A DNA stretch of 7,788 nt from Chloroflexota bacterium (GTDB taxonomy: Bacteria > Chloroflexota > Anaerolineae > Anaerolineales > Villigracilaceae). This document shows, one piece after another, positions 1-5,768 of this stretch (position 1 is the stretch's first letter; each line of letters starts with the position of its first letter). The stretch spans positions 1 through 7,788 of the forward strand of contig JAJYOO010000096.1 of NCBI GenBank assembly GCA_021796155.1, given 5' to 3'. The notes under the pieces were generated by a model. That model was not told the origin of the DNA. It searched no databases and saw nothing but the letters and a program-made list of their open reading frames with translations. The position numbers and the translations under genes were made by a program.

Positions 1-135
1 CATGATCTGCTTCTGCTGACGTGTGGGACGTATGACAACACCATCCGCTGGATTCCGCCGTTGAACGTGACGAGCGAGCAGATCAATGATGGTCTCAAAG
101 CATTTGGCCAAGCATTAAAAGAAACGGCAAAATAA
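1..135 (+). CDS. Class III aminotransferase, C-terminal fragment (GabT-like)
   Basis: Frame 1 is open from the window edge to TAA at 133-135 and encodes 44 residues; the start lies outside the window. The tail carries LLLLTCGTYDNTIRWIPPL followed by a helix (SEQINDGLKAFGQALKE). This matches the C-terminal small domain of pyridoxal-phosphate class III aminotransferases, especially 4-aminobutyrate aminotransferases, where a TCG-x-x-x-N-x-I-R-x-x-PPL segment is conserved and helps shape the substrate pocket. Such enzymes move an amino group from an omega-amino acid or amine to 2-oxoglutarate or pyruvate, giving an aldehyde or keto product. The downstream gene is an aldehyde oxidoreductase on the same strand, so a shared catabolic route is plausible. 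The PLP-binding lysine lies off the window, so substrate cannot be judged; ornithine or other omega-aminotransferases are alternatives. Confidence 0.85.
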   Translation, partial: HDLLLLTCGTYDNTIRWIPPLNVTSEQINDGLKAFGQALKETAK

Positions 136-222
136 CCGCTCGCGGTGAATTGATTCGGCGGCAAGGGTGTTCCGAACCATTTGTCTTTATTTGGAAATTA
201 TCGGTTGGTAGCGGCTGTGAGT

Positions 223-257
223 TTTGCAAACAATTTGCAAATGGCCGTTGTTATAAT
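223..257 (+). promoter_or_regulatory. Extended -10 promoter with paired TTTGCAAA operator-like boxes
   Basis: TATAAT at 252-257 is preceded by TGT at 249-251, giving an extended -10 element (TGnTATAAT). No good -35 hexamer sits at 17 bp. Instead two identical 8-bp palindromes, TTTGCAAA at 223-230 and 234-241, lie 11 bp apart (about one helical turn) over the expected -35 zone. This is what a dimeric regulator site would look like, either a repressor blocking the -35 region or an activator compensating for its absence. The predicted transcript start near 264 would leave a leader of only about 14 nt, just enough to hold the AGGAG ribosome-binding site at 267-271. Confidence 0.6.
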
Positions 258-277
258 CCAGCTTATAGGAGTGCGAA

Positions 278-2002
278 ATGGCTGACTATAAATCACAGAT
301 TTGGCGCGTTAACGTTCGTTCCCGGACTTTGAAGCGGGAGCCTGTTCCTGAAACTTGGAAACGCCTCGGTGGCCGCGGCCTCACCGCGCGTATCCTGCTC
401 GATGAAGTGGATGCGAAATGTGATCCGCTTGGCCCCCAGAATAAGTTGATTTTCGCTCCGGGACTCCTTGTTGGACATATGCTCTCGTCCACGGATCGAA
501 TCTCAGTTGGTGGCAAATCTCCATTGACGGGCGGTATCAAAGAATCCAACGCGGGCGGGCGCACGGGTTTGCACATGACACACATGGGTATCCATGCTTT
601 GGTCATCGAAGATCAACCTGCTGAGTCAGGCTTCTGGATATTACATCTTTCGCTTGAGGGTGCGAAGTGGGAAAAAGCTGATGAACTGGTTGGACTCGGA
701 GTCTACGAGACTGCACCAAAACTGATCGAAAAATATGGAGATAAAGTCGCGATTGCATTGATTGGCCCAGGCGGCGAAATGAAGATGAAAGCCGCGGGGA
801 TTCAAAATCTCGATAAAGATAAAGTACCTGCTCGAATTGCTGCCCGCGGCGGGCTCGGCGCGGTCATGGGATCAAAGGGACTTAAAGCAATCGTGTTCGA
901 TCATACCGGCGGGCAGAAACCGCCAATTGCTGATATGGAATTATTCAAGGCAGCGCAAAAAGATTACACCAAAGCTGTGATGGAACATCCACAGTCCATT
1001 TTATATCGCGATTATGGAACAGCCGCGATGGCGCACATGTGCGATGGCTTTGGCGCATTGCCGACACGTAACTTTTCATCAGGACATTTTGAGCAAGTGG
1101 ATGATATTAGTGGCGAGAAGATGCGTGAGTTTTTGTTGGAGCGTGGCAAGCCATCTGATCCATCTCATGCTTGCATGGCAGGCTGCACGATCAAATGCTC
1201 GAACCTCTTCGGCGGCGAAGACGGCAAGATGATTGTCTCTCCGCTCGAATATGAAACGATTGGTTTAATGGGTTCCAATCTCGGCATTCCATCACTCGAT
1301 ACGATTGCGCACATGAACTGGGAAGTGAACGATCTCGGTTTGGACTCGATTGAAATTGGCGCATCGTTGGGCGTTGCTTGCGACGCAAAATTGATGAACT
1401 GGGGTGACGGTCAACGTGCGATGGAATTGTTGCATGAAATACGCAAAGGCACGGAAGTCGGACACGTGCTCGGTGACGGCGCGGCGGCAACTGGAGAGAA
1501 ATTCGGAATTGAACGTGTGCCTGTGGTCAAACGTCAGGCGATGTCAGCGTATGAGCCGCGTGCCATCAAAGGCACGGGCGTGACATATGCCACGTCGCCC
1601 CAGGGCGCCGACCACACCGCAGGCTTGACCATCCGCGCCAAAGTCAATCACCTTGACCCGAACGTTCAACTCGATCCGTCGCGCACCGCGCAATACAACA
1701 TGGCAGGCTATGATTCGGTTGGCGCGTGCATCTTCGCCGCGTTCGGATATGCGGCTACGCCCAGCGCAGTCATCGCGCGTTTATTGCGCGCTCGTTATGG
1801 CTGGGATGTTTCCGATAGCATTTTGCAAGAGATTGGCAAAGAGACAATCAAGGTGGAGCGCGAGTTCAATCGCCGCGCAGGATTCACAAAGAAGGATGAT
1901 CGCATCCCCGAATGGATGACAAAAGAACCGCTCACTCCGCACAACGCGGTGTTCGATGTCAAAGAAGAAGCGCTCGATCGTATTTTCGATGAATTAGCAT
2001 AG
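278..2002 (+). CDS. aor: Tungsten-dependent aldehyde:ferredoxin oxidoreductase
   Basis: 574 aa, close to the usual ~600 aa of the AOR family. The enzyme oxidises aldehydes to carboxylic acids with ferredoxin as electron acceptor (or the reverse), using a tungsten bis-pyranopterin cofactor and one [4Fe-4S] cluster; it is cytoplasmic. The N-terminal pterin-binding domain shows GGRGLTARIL (31-40), KSPLTGG (80-86) and RGGLGAVMGSKGLKAI (190-205). The middle has the cysteine cluster C299-x3-C303-x3-C307, then LEYETIGLMGSNLGI (323-337). The C-terminal part has ATSPQGADHTAG (438-449) and DSVGACIF (479-486), whose C484 is the likely fourth cluster ligand. The start at 278 is set by AGGAG at 267-271, six bases upstream. 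The first cysteine spacing (x3) differs from the x2 I recall for the Pyrococcus furiosus enzyme. No pterin-synthesis or MoaD gene is adjacent. Formaldehyde-type or other AOR subfamilies cannot be excluded. Confidence 0.93.
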   Translation: MADYKSQIWRVNVRSRTLKREPVPETWKRLGGRGLTARILLDEVDAKCDPLGPQNKLIFAPGLLVGHMLSSTDRISVGGKSPLTGGIKESNAGGRTGLHMTHMGIHALVIEDQPAESGFWILHLSLEGAKWEKADELVGLGVYETAPKLIEKYGDKVAIALIGPGGEMKMKAAGIQNLDKDKVPARIAARGGLGAVMGSKGLKAIVFDHTGGQKPPIADMELFKAAQKDYTKAVMEHPQSILYRDYGTAAMAHMCDGFGALPTRNFSSGHFEQVDDISGEKMREFLLERGKPSDPSHACMAGCTIKCSNLFGGEDGKMIVSPLEYETIGLMGSNLGIPSLDTIAHMNWEVNDLGLDSIEIGASLGVACDAKLMNWGDGQRAMELLHEIRKGTEVGHVLGDGAAATGEKFGIERVPVVKRQAMSAYEPRAIKGTGVTYATSPQGADHTAGLTIRAKVNHLDPNVQLDPSRTAQYNMAGYDSVGACIFAAFGYAATPSAVIARLLRARYGWDVSDSILQEIGKETIKVEREFNRRAGFTKKDDRIPEWMTKEPLTPHNAVFDVKEEALDRIFDELA

Positions 2003-2007
2003 TTTAA

Positions 2008-2052
2008 AAGTTTACAGGTTGGAGGTCTTTGCAACCTCCAACCTGTAAACTT
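2008..2052. terminator. Perfect 19-bp inverted repeat, likely terminator between converging genes
   Basis: Arms 2008-2026 and 2034-2052 are perfectly complementary, with a 7-nt loop (2027-2033). The hairpin starts six bases after the oxidoreductase stop and lies 21 bp from the 3' end of the minus-strand tRNA, so it sits where a shared terminator is expected. On the minus strand the stem runs into TTTT (the A-run 2006-2009 on the plus strand overlaps its foot), which suits intrinsic termination of the tRNA. On the plus strand the stem is followed by AATAAC without a T-run, so termination in that direction would rely on the stem alone. The length and perfection of the stem would also fit a dispersed palindromic repeat unit. 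Confidence 0.7.
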
Positions 2053-2073
2053 AATAACATTCCAACTCAGTTG

Positions 2074-2146
2074 AGCCACCAAAGGGAATCGGACCCTTGA
2101 CCTGGCGTTTACGAAACGTCTGCTCTACCGGCTGAGCTATGGTGGC
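2074..2146 (-). tRNA. tRNA-Thr (anticodon CGT)
   Basis: Read on the minus strand this is a 73-nt cloverleaf. The acceptor stem GCCACCA/TGGTGGC is perfect over 7 bp and the discriminator is T. The D stem is GCTC/GAGC with loop AGCCGGTA. The anticodon loop TTCGTAA (2115-2109) gives anticodon CGT (2113-2111), reading ACG. The variable loop is AGGTC and the T stem AAGGG/CCCTT. C2:G71, G35 and U36 agree with known threonine identity elements. Two oddities: the anticodon stem has an A28-C42 mismatch (2119 and 2105), and position 55, nearly always T (pseudouridine), is C (2092). The CCA end is not encoded (CAA follows). The 7-bp stem and intact D and T stems argue for a real gene; slight decay is possible. 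Confidence 0.88.
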
Positions 2147-2156
2147 TTATGTTTAT

Positions 2157-2268
2157 AATGTCACCCTCCCGAAGGACATCGGGACGATTTGAGCGGAGTG
2201 CTGCCAGAGGCGACACAAAGTCGAAGGGTCTCAAAGGTGAGATGCTTCGCTGCGCTCAACATGACATT
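2157..2268. repeat. 112-bp nested palindromic element, probable dispersed repeat
   Basis: The stretch is bounded by perfect inverted ends AATGTCA (2157-2163) and TGACATT (2262-2268). Inside are further inverted pairs: TCCCGA/TCGGGA (2167-2172 and 2179-2184), TTGAGCG/CGCTCAA (2189-2195 and 2253-2259), and TCTCA/TGAGA (2229-2233 and 2238-2242). The right end, reading GAGATGCTTCGCTGCGCTCA then ACATGACATT, resembles from memory a widespread bacterial interspersed repeat with GCTTCGC...GCTC...ATGACA ends. I cannot confirm copy number from this window. It codes for nothing, begins 11 bp from the tRNA 5' end, and overlaps the spurious upstream extension of the glycosyltransferase frame. It accounts for most of the 2147-2356 gap; the rest (2269-2356) holds only the ribosome-binding site and no clear promoter. 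Confidence 0.65.
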
Positions 2269-2356
2269 GTTGAAACAGCGGCGGGGATTATACAGGAGAA
2301 AGAATAATCTCGCAAGTTTTTATGAGTTCGCATCGTCTATTACAGTTGGAGAATTT

Positions 2357-3607
2357 ATGCTTCGTATTGCAATGCTGTCTTATCACACTTGTCCGCTGGC
2401 AACGCTGGGCGGCAAAGACACCGGTGGAATGAATGTTTATGTCCGCGATCTGACGCGCGAGCTGGGCCGAATGGGAATCCATGTGGACGTGTTCACGCGT
2501 TCGCAGGATGAACATGTGCCGCATGTGGTGCACGAGCTTGGTTATGGAAACCGAGTCGTCCATGTGCCGGCCGGCCCCGAGGTCCCAGTGGAGAAGCGTG
2601 AGCTCGTCAAACATATTCCGGAGTTCGTTGAAGGGGTCAGATCATTCGCGGAAGAAAAGGGAATCCAGTACGACGTCATTCACAGCCATTATTGGATGTC
2701 GGGACTGGCTGCCGAATCTTTATCGGATGCCTGGGGCGGAACGCCGATTGTCCACATGTTCCACACGTTGGGCGAGATGAAGAACCGCATCGCGCAAACG
2801 GATAGCGAACGCGAAACCCCGGAGCGGATCGCCGCTGAACAACGCGTGCTGAACCGCGCGGACCGCGTCATCGTCGCCACACTTGCCGAATTAACGCAGC
2901 TTCGATTTCTTTATAAAGCCAGCGACCGCAAACTCATAACTATTCCTCCCGGTGTGGACACGTGCCATTTCTATTCAATCCCTGCGGACGAGGCAAAGCA
3001 ATTTATCGGACTGAAACCTGATGATCGCATGGTATTGTTCGTGGGACGCATCGAGCCACTAAAAGGAGTGGACACACTGATCAAGGCGATGTCCTGTTTG
3101 AAGGTCAAAGGAATGGATCGGCCTGTTCATCTTGCCATTATTGGCGGTGACCCGGGGGCCAGCCCGCACGAGATGTCCGTTGAGATGGCGCGCTTGCAGC
3201 ATCTGTGTGATGAACTTTGCATGGGCAAGATGGTTGTGTTCCTTGGCAAGCGCGGACAGGATACTTTGCCATATTATTATTCCGCGGCGGAAGTTTTGGT
3301 CATGCCGTCGCATTACGAATCGTTTGGCATGGTTGCGCTCGAAGCGATGGCCTGCGGCACACCGGTCATTGCGTCCGATGTGGGCGGACTCGGTTTCCTC
3401 GTGCGTGACGGTGAGACGGGCTTTACAGTCCCCGATGGCGAGCCGGACAAATTATGCGATAAGCTTTCGTTGCTGCTCAGCGATCATGATCTGCGCGCGG
3501 AGATGGGGCGATGCGCGGTCGAAGTGGCGCAATCGTATGATTGGGAGAAGATTGCGAAACAGATCGTGAACGTTTACGAGGGATTGGTGAAGGTGAAGGA
3601 AGTTTAG
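2357..3607 (+). CDS. GT4 family glycosyltransferase, MshA-like
   Basis: 416 aa from ATG 2357, chosen because GGAG (2348-2351) lies five bases upstream and MLRIAMLSYH is a typical GT-B first strand. The frame stays open back to 2189, but that part runs through a noncoding repeat. The protein is a two-domain GT-B retaining glycosyltransferase that uses a nucleotide sugar. It shows GGMNVYV (23-29), HSHYWMSG (109-116), FHTLGEMKN (135-143), PPGVD (197-201), VGRIEPLKG with R231 and K236 (229-237), and the EX7E motif E321/E329 in HYESFGMVALEAMACGTPV. These closely follow MshA (inositol-phosphate GlcNAc transferase) and the related sucrose-phosphate synthase group. Mycothiol is not known from Chloroflexota, and no other msh gene is present, so the acceptor is unknown. 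It converges on the hydrolase with only 13 bp between stops. Confidence 0.9.
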   Translation: MLRIAMLSYHTCPLATLGGKDTGGMNVYVRDLTRELGRMGIHVDVFTRSQDEHVPHVVHELGYGNRVVHVPAGPEVPVEKRELVKHIPEFVEGVRSFAEEKGIQYDVIHSHYWMSGLAAESLSDAWGGTPIVHMFHTLGEMKNRIAQTDSERETPERIAAEQRVLNRADRVIVATLAELTQLRFLYKASDRKLITIPPGVDTCHFYSIPADEAKQFIGLKPDDRMVLFVGRIEPLKGVDTLIKAMSCLKVKGMDRPVHLAIIGGDPGASPHEMSVEMARLQHLCDELCMGKMVVFLGKRGQDTLPYYYSAAEVLVMPSHYESFGMVALEAMACGTPVIASDVGGLGFLVRDGETGFTVPDGEPDKLCDKLSLLLSDHDLRAEMGRCAVEVAQSYDWEKIAKQIVNVYEGLVKVKEV

Positions 3608-3620
3608 CTGTCGCTTCTCA

Positions 3621-4436
3621 TCAACCTGCAACGCCTTCAAGAAATGTCGTGACAATTTGCTGGAATTCATCGGGATGATCCATGTTGGATAGATGCCCCG
3701 CGTCTTTGATGATCGCTTTCCGTGCGGATGGAATCTTCTCCACCATGTAATCGGCTGCGGCAACGGCGAAAGGCTTATCCTGATCGCCGACGATGGCAAG
3801 CACTGGCATGTGCAATTCGTTCAGGCGGTTGGCCGCCGGGACTTGAACATCGGGTAATTGTTTGCCAAGTTGTTTTGCATCAAGAGTCAGGTCATTGCGA
3901 TTCATTTCGTAAGCCAGTTTCCGCATGACAGGATTCACTTGTGATGGAGTTCGACCCAGGCCGTCGAACCAGATTTGCGTTTCAAGTTCAGCGACCAGAT
4001 CGAGGTTTCCGGCATCATAGGCTTTTTCCACTTCTTTGAACTTGGCAGGTTCCTCGATATCCAGTTCCAAACCCATTGGACCAGAGTCAACCATAATCAA
4101 AGCCTTCACTTTTGACGGATACGTCAAGGCGAAATTCATTACCAGCCCGCCGCCCATGGAACATCCCATAAGGATGAGCGGTTGGTCAATATGCAGATAA
4201 TCGAGGAGTGCGGTTAAATCTTGAAGATGGCTGAATTCGCCTTCAACAGGTTCGCTCTTTCCATAGCCGCGCATATCGTAGCGGATGACGCGGTAATGTT
4301 TTGCGAAATAAGTAAACTCATTGTTCCATTGACAGGTATCTGCAATAGCCGCGTGGACCATCACAAACGGTTGTCCCGTGCCTGCAATTTCGTAATAAAT
4401 GCGAGCGTTGTTGATTGTTGCGAAACCATCAGACAT
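3621..4436 (-). CDS. Alpha/beta-fold hydrolase
   Basis: 271 aa from ATG 4434-4436, which has a perfect GGAGGT (4447-4442) five bases upstream. An earlier in-frame ATG at 4490 would add 18 residues unlike the family and has a weaker site. The protein has the standard fold order: strand VMVHAA (25-30, oxyanion region), YDMRGYGKS (53-61), nucleophile elbow GCSMGG with Ser93, MVDSGPMGLE (115-124), acid Asp220 in AIVGDQD, and catalytic His248 in DAGHLSNMDHP. All three catalytic residues are present and there is no signal peptide, so it is a cytoplasmic esterase, lactonase or C-C hydrolase. The overall look is of the 3-oxoadipate enol-lactonase/haloperoxidase-like group, but substrate cannot be told. 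It has its own promoter and appears to be a single-gene unit. Confidence 0.88.
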   Translation of the reverse strand: MSDGFATINNARIYYEIAGTGQPFVMVHAAIADTCQWNNEFTYFAKHYRVIRYDMRGYGKSEPVEGEFSHLQDLTALLDYLHIDQPLILMGCSMGGGLVMNFALTYPSKVKALIMVDSGPMGLELDIEEPAKFKEVEKAYDAGNLDLVAELETQIWFDGLGRTPSQVNPVMRKLAYEMNRNDLTLDAKQLGKQLPDVQVPAANRLNELHMPVLAIVGDQDKPFAVAAADYMVEKIPSARKAIIKDAGHLSNMDHPDEFQQIVTTFLEGVAG

Positions 4437-4523
4437 GTCACACCTCCGTAACAGATTATCTTGCGCGTTTGGCGGGTGAGCAAAAGTCATGTTTCGCTTA
4501 CCTACCGATAAATGAATGCGTTT

Positions 4524-4553
4524 ATTTTAGAACACATATTCTATTTTTGTCAA
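4524..4553 (-). promoter_or_regulatory. Sigma-70-type promoter for the hydrolase, with internal palindrome
   Basis: On the minus strand TTGACA (4553-4548) is a perfect -35, followed after 18 bp by TAAAAT (4529-4524), five of six matches to the -10 consensus. The start would lie near 4517, giving an ~80-nt leader ending in GGAGGT before ATG 4436. The inverted repeat TAGAA-N6-TTCTA (4528-4543) overlaps the -10 and spacer. Within it, GAAC-ACAT-ATTC (4530-4541) is one base from the GAAC-N4-GTTC pattern bound by Gram-positive-type LexA. That resemblance may be chance. The promoter explains most of the 206-bp gap 4437-4642; the rest shows nothing clear. Confidence 0.7.
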
Positions 4554-4642
4554 GACGGAAGTTGGAGATTTTCCGGCTCTTGCGCGCCAGAAGGTACGGC
4601 TTTATCTGCAACCTGAAATGATCGTGCCGCATTTTGCCTACG

Positions 4643-5002
4643 CTAAACAATTGGCTTCATCACATATAAAGCCCAGCCGAGGTACTCACGTCCAAATTGC
4701 AGATACTCTTCCTGACTCTCATGTAAATGCTGAATCACTTCTTCGCGCGCTGGGTGTGTTGGATTTTCATCCAGCCAATCTGACAGTCCGCGCAGATTCT
4801 CGGATTCGTAATGGTCCCAGTCATCATGGTTGGAATGAAGAACATAAAACAACTCAAGTCCTTCTTCACGCGCCATACGCAATAGTTCGTGCTCAGATGT
4901 TATGGACGGTTCGCGCTGGGCATATTCAGCAGGCACAGAAGAATGTGACCAATATACTTCTCCGACGATGAGTCGTCCGCCGGGTATGATTGCCCGCTTC
5001 AT
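4643..5002 (-). CDS. Methyltransferase C-terminal half
   Basis: 119 aa counted from the first ATG after the internal stop (5002-5000). It starts at MKRAIIPGGRLIVGEVYW, the helix-turn-strand 5 region of the methyltransferase fold. It continues through VPAEYAQRE (23-31), an EHELLRMAREEGLELFYV segment (37-54), HDDWDHYE (59-66) and REYLGWALYVM (105-115), a tail I associate with a small Chloroflexota/Firmicutes methyltransferase family. No Shine-Dalgarno sequence precedes ATG 5002, so independent translation is doubtful; it reads as the displaced second half of the upstream frame, five sense codons after the TAA. The stop is TAG at 4645-4643. Confidence 0.6.
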   Translation of the reverse strand: MKRAIIPGGRLIVGEVYWSHSSVPAEYAQREPSITSEHELLRMAREEGLELFYVLHSNHDDWDHYESENLRGLSDWLDENPTHPAREEVIQHLHESQEEYLQFGREYLGWALYVMKPIV

Positions 5003-5017
5003 TTCGTGGAAAGCTTC

Positions 5018-5392
5018 TTAAAATCCATCCTTCCAACAAAAAGTCGCTCCGATGCAAGTTGCAACGTCAAAACTCTGCGGTTCAAATTTGTATTCCGCCG
5101 CGTTGCCACATACAATCTTGATCTGACTTTCCAAGCTTTGTGACTTTATTTTTTCTTGCGCTCGTTCGCACGCAGCGGGGCGGATGTCAATACCGACTCC
5201 CGAAATCCCAAATTCGTTTGCCCAGAGAATCAATGGCTTGCCATAGCCGCATCCAAAGTCAATGACATGGGAATCTTTTCTCATTCCCGCCACGCGGCCT
5301 GCGGTGAGAATTTTTTCGGGATTGGTGGGATTCACCAAATCCAAATAGCGCTCGGAGATATTTTTTAATTCCAGGAATTCCATTGAAGCCAT
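5018..5392 (-). CDS. Methyltransferase N-terminal half (SAM-binding domain)
   Basis: 124 aa. The Rossmann motif I is VIDFGCGYGKP (43-53), with D45, G47, G49 and G51 in the expected SAM-binding positions. GVGIDIR (65-71) follows, with D69 at the end of strand 2 for the ribose hydroxyls. IVCGNAAEYKF (93-103) and the FDVATCIGATF strand (108-118) complete motifs II-IV. The frame ends just after CWKDGF at TAA 5020-5018. The start is either ATG 5392 or ATG 5383; neither has a strong ribosome-binding site (only AAAGA/GGG nearby). This piece keeps the cofactor site but lacks strands 5-7 and would probably be unstable alone. Confidence 0.7.
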   Translation of the reverse strand: MASMEFLELKNISERYLDLVNPTNPEKILTAGRVAGMRKDSHVIDFGCGYGKPLILWANEFGISGVGIDIRPAACERAQEKIKSQSLESQIKIVCGNAAEYKFEPQSFDVATCIGATFCWKDGF

Positions 5393-5426
5393 CCCATATC
5401 TTTGATCAATTCGATCGTTTCATTTA

Positions 5427-5711
5427 TCAGCGAACTTCGAGTCGTATGGTTACTTTGTCGCCCACATTAACATTTTCTGCTTCTCGAACACTGGCTTTGA
5501 TGGGCACAATATAGCGGCCATCTTTTGGAAACAAGGAAGTCGTCCACTCGCTTTTGCCAATCCGCACATGGACCGGAATCACTCCCCAGCCATACGTCAC
5601 GATTCTTGATATCTCTTTTATATCGCGGCTGGGCTTCGGCGGAATGGTAACGAAGAACCATGGGGCAGGGCCGCGCCAGAACCAAATTTTACCGGTAAAC
5701 TCGATTAGCAT
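5427..5711 (-). CDS. DUF1905 domain protein
   Basis: 94 aa, the size of a single DUF1905 domain. The sequence opens with MLIEFTGKIWFWRGPAPWFF and continues with the family's VTYGWGVIPVHVRIGKSEWTTS (38-59), LFPKDGRYIVPIKASVREAE (60-79) and a terminal beta-strand VNVGDKVTIRLEV (81-93). The predicted fold is a small, mostly beta barrel; its function is not established. Relatives often sit next to or are fused with a YdeI/OmdA-type domain, which is absent here. ATG 5711 has no Shine-Dalgarno sequence, but TATACT lies six bases upstream, which suggests a leaderless message. It lies 57 bp after the DUF6194 gene and 34 bp before the broken methyltransferase, on the same strand. Confidence 0.88.
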   Translation of the reverse strand: MLIEFTGKIWFWRGPAPWFFVTIPPKPSRDIKEISRIVTYGWGVIPVHVRIGKSEWTTSLFPKDGRYIVPIKASVREAENVNVGDKVTIRLEVR

Positions 5712-5717
5712 TGGGAC

Positions 5718-5723
5718 AGTATA
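5718..5723 (-). promoter_or_regulatory. Possible -10 element for a leaderless DUF1905 transcript
   Basis: On the minus strand TATACT (5723-5718) ends six bases before ATG 5711, putting the expected transcript start at or next to the A of the start codon. No ribosome-binding site lies in the intervening GTCCCA. The best -35-like hexamer is TTGCTT at a long 19-bp spacing, so the call rests on the -10 match and the missing Shine-Dalgarno sequence. Confidence 0.35.
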
Positions 5724-5768
5724 TCAAAGGACGGTATTTAGAAAGCAAGCAGCCTTTGCAAGAATTTC

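Larger units (their letters stand above)
4643..5392 (-). pseudogene. SAM-dependent methyltransferase interrupted by one in-frame stop
   Basis: Two open frames in the same reading frame join into one 249-codon class I methyltransferase, split only by TAA at 5020-5018 (codon 125). The bridge reads TFCWKDGF-stop-EAFHEMKRAIIPGG, where intact relatives as I recall them continue from a GGF-type segment through MKRAI-x-PGGRLIVGE with no stop. One base change (such as GAA to TAA) would explain it; there is no frameshift. The N-half holds the SAM-binding core and the C-half the later strands and a conserved tail, so neither half alone should be active. The halves are described separately. It may be a genuine recent pseudogene, a read error, or rarely a read-through site. 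The gene follows the DUF1905 gene by 34 bp on the same strand. Confidence 0.75.

Noticed and set aside
135..176. Short inverted repeats after the aminotransferase stop (ACCGC/GCGGT and TTCGG/CCGAA)
   Set aside because: The stems are only 5 bp, one has a 2-nt loop, and no T-run follows, so a terminator call is not supported.
2189..2356. N-terminal extension of the glycosyltransferase frame
   Set aside because: It translates a palindromic repeat, lacks a ribosome-binding site at its ATG, and the family start with GGAG is at 2357.
4437..4490. Longer hydrolase start at ATG 4490
   Set aside because: The extra 18 residues do not resemble the family, and ATG 4436 has a perfect GGAGGT at proper spacing.
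4578..4591. Imperfect palindrome TCTTGCGCGCCAGA downstream of the methyltransferase
   Set aside because: It has no loop, two mismatches and no T-run, so it does not support a terminator or operator.
4618..4971. Plus-strand open frame of 117 codons opposite the methyltransferase
   Set aside because: It is a shadow of the minus-strand coding sequence, with no ribosome-binding site or recognisable motif.
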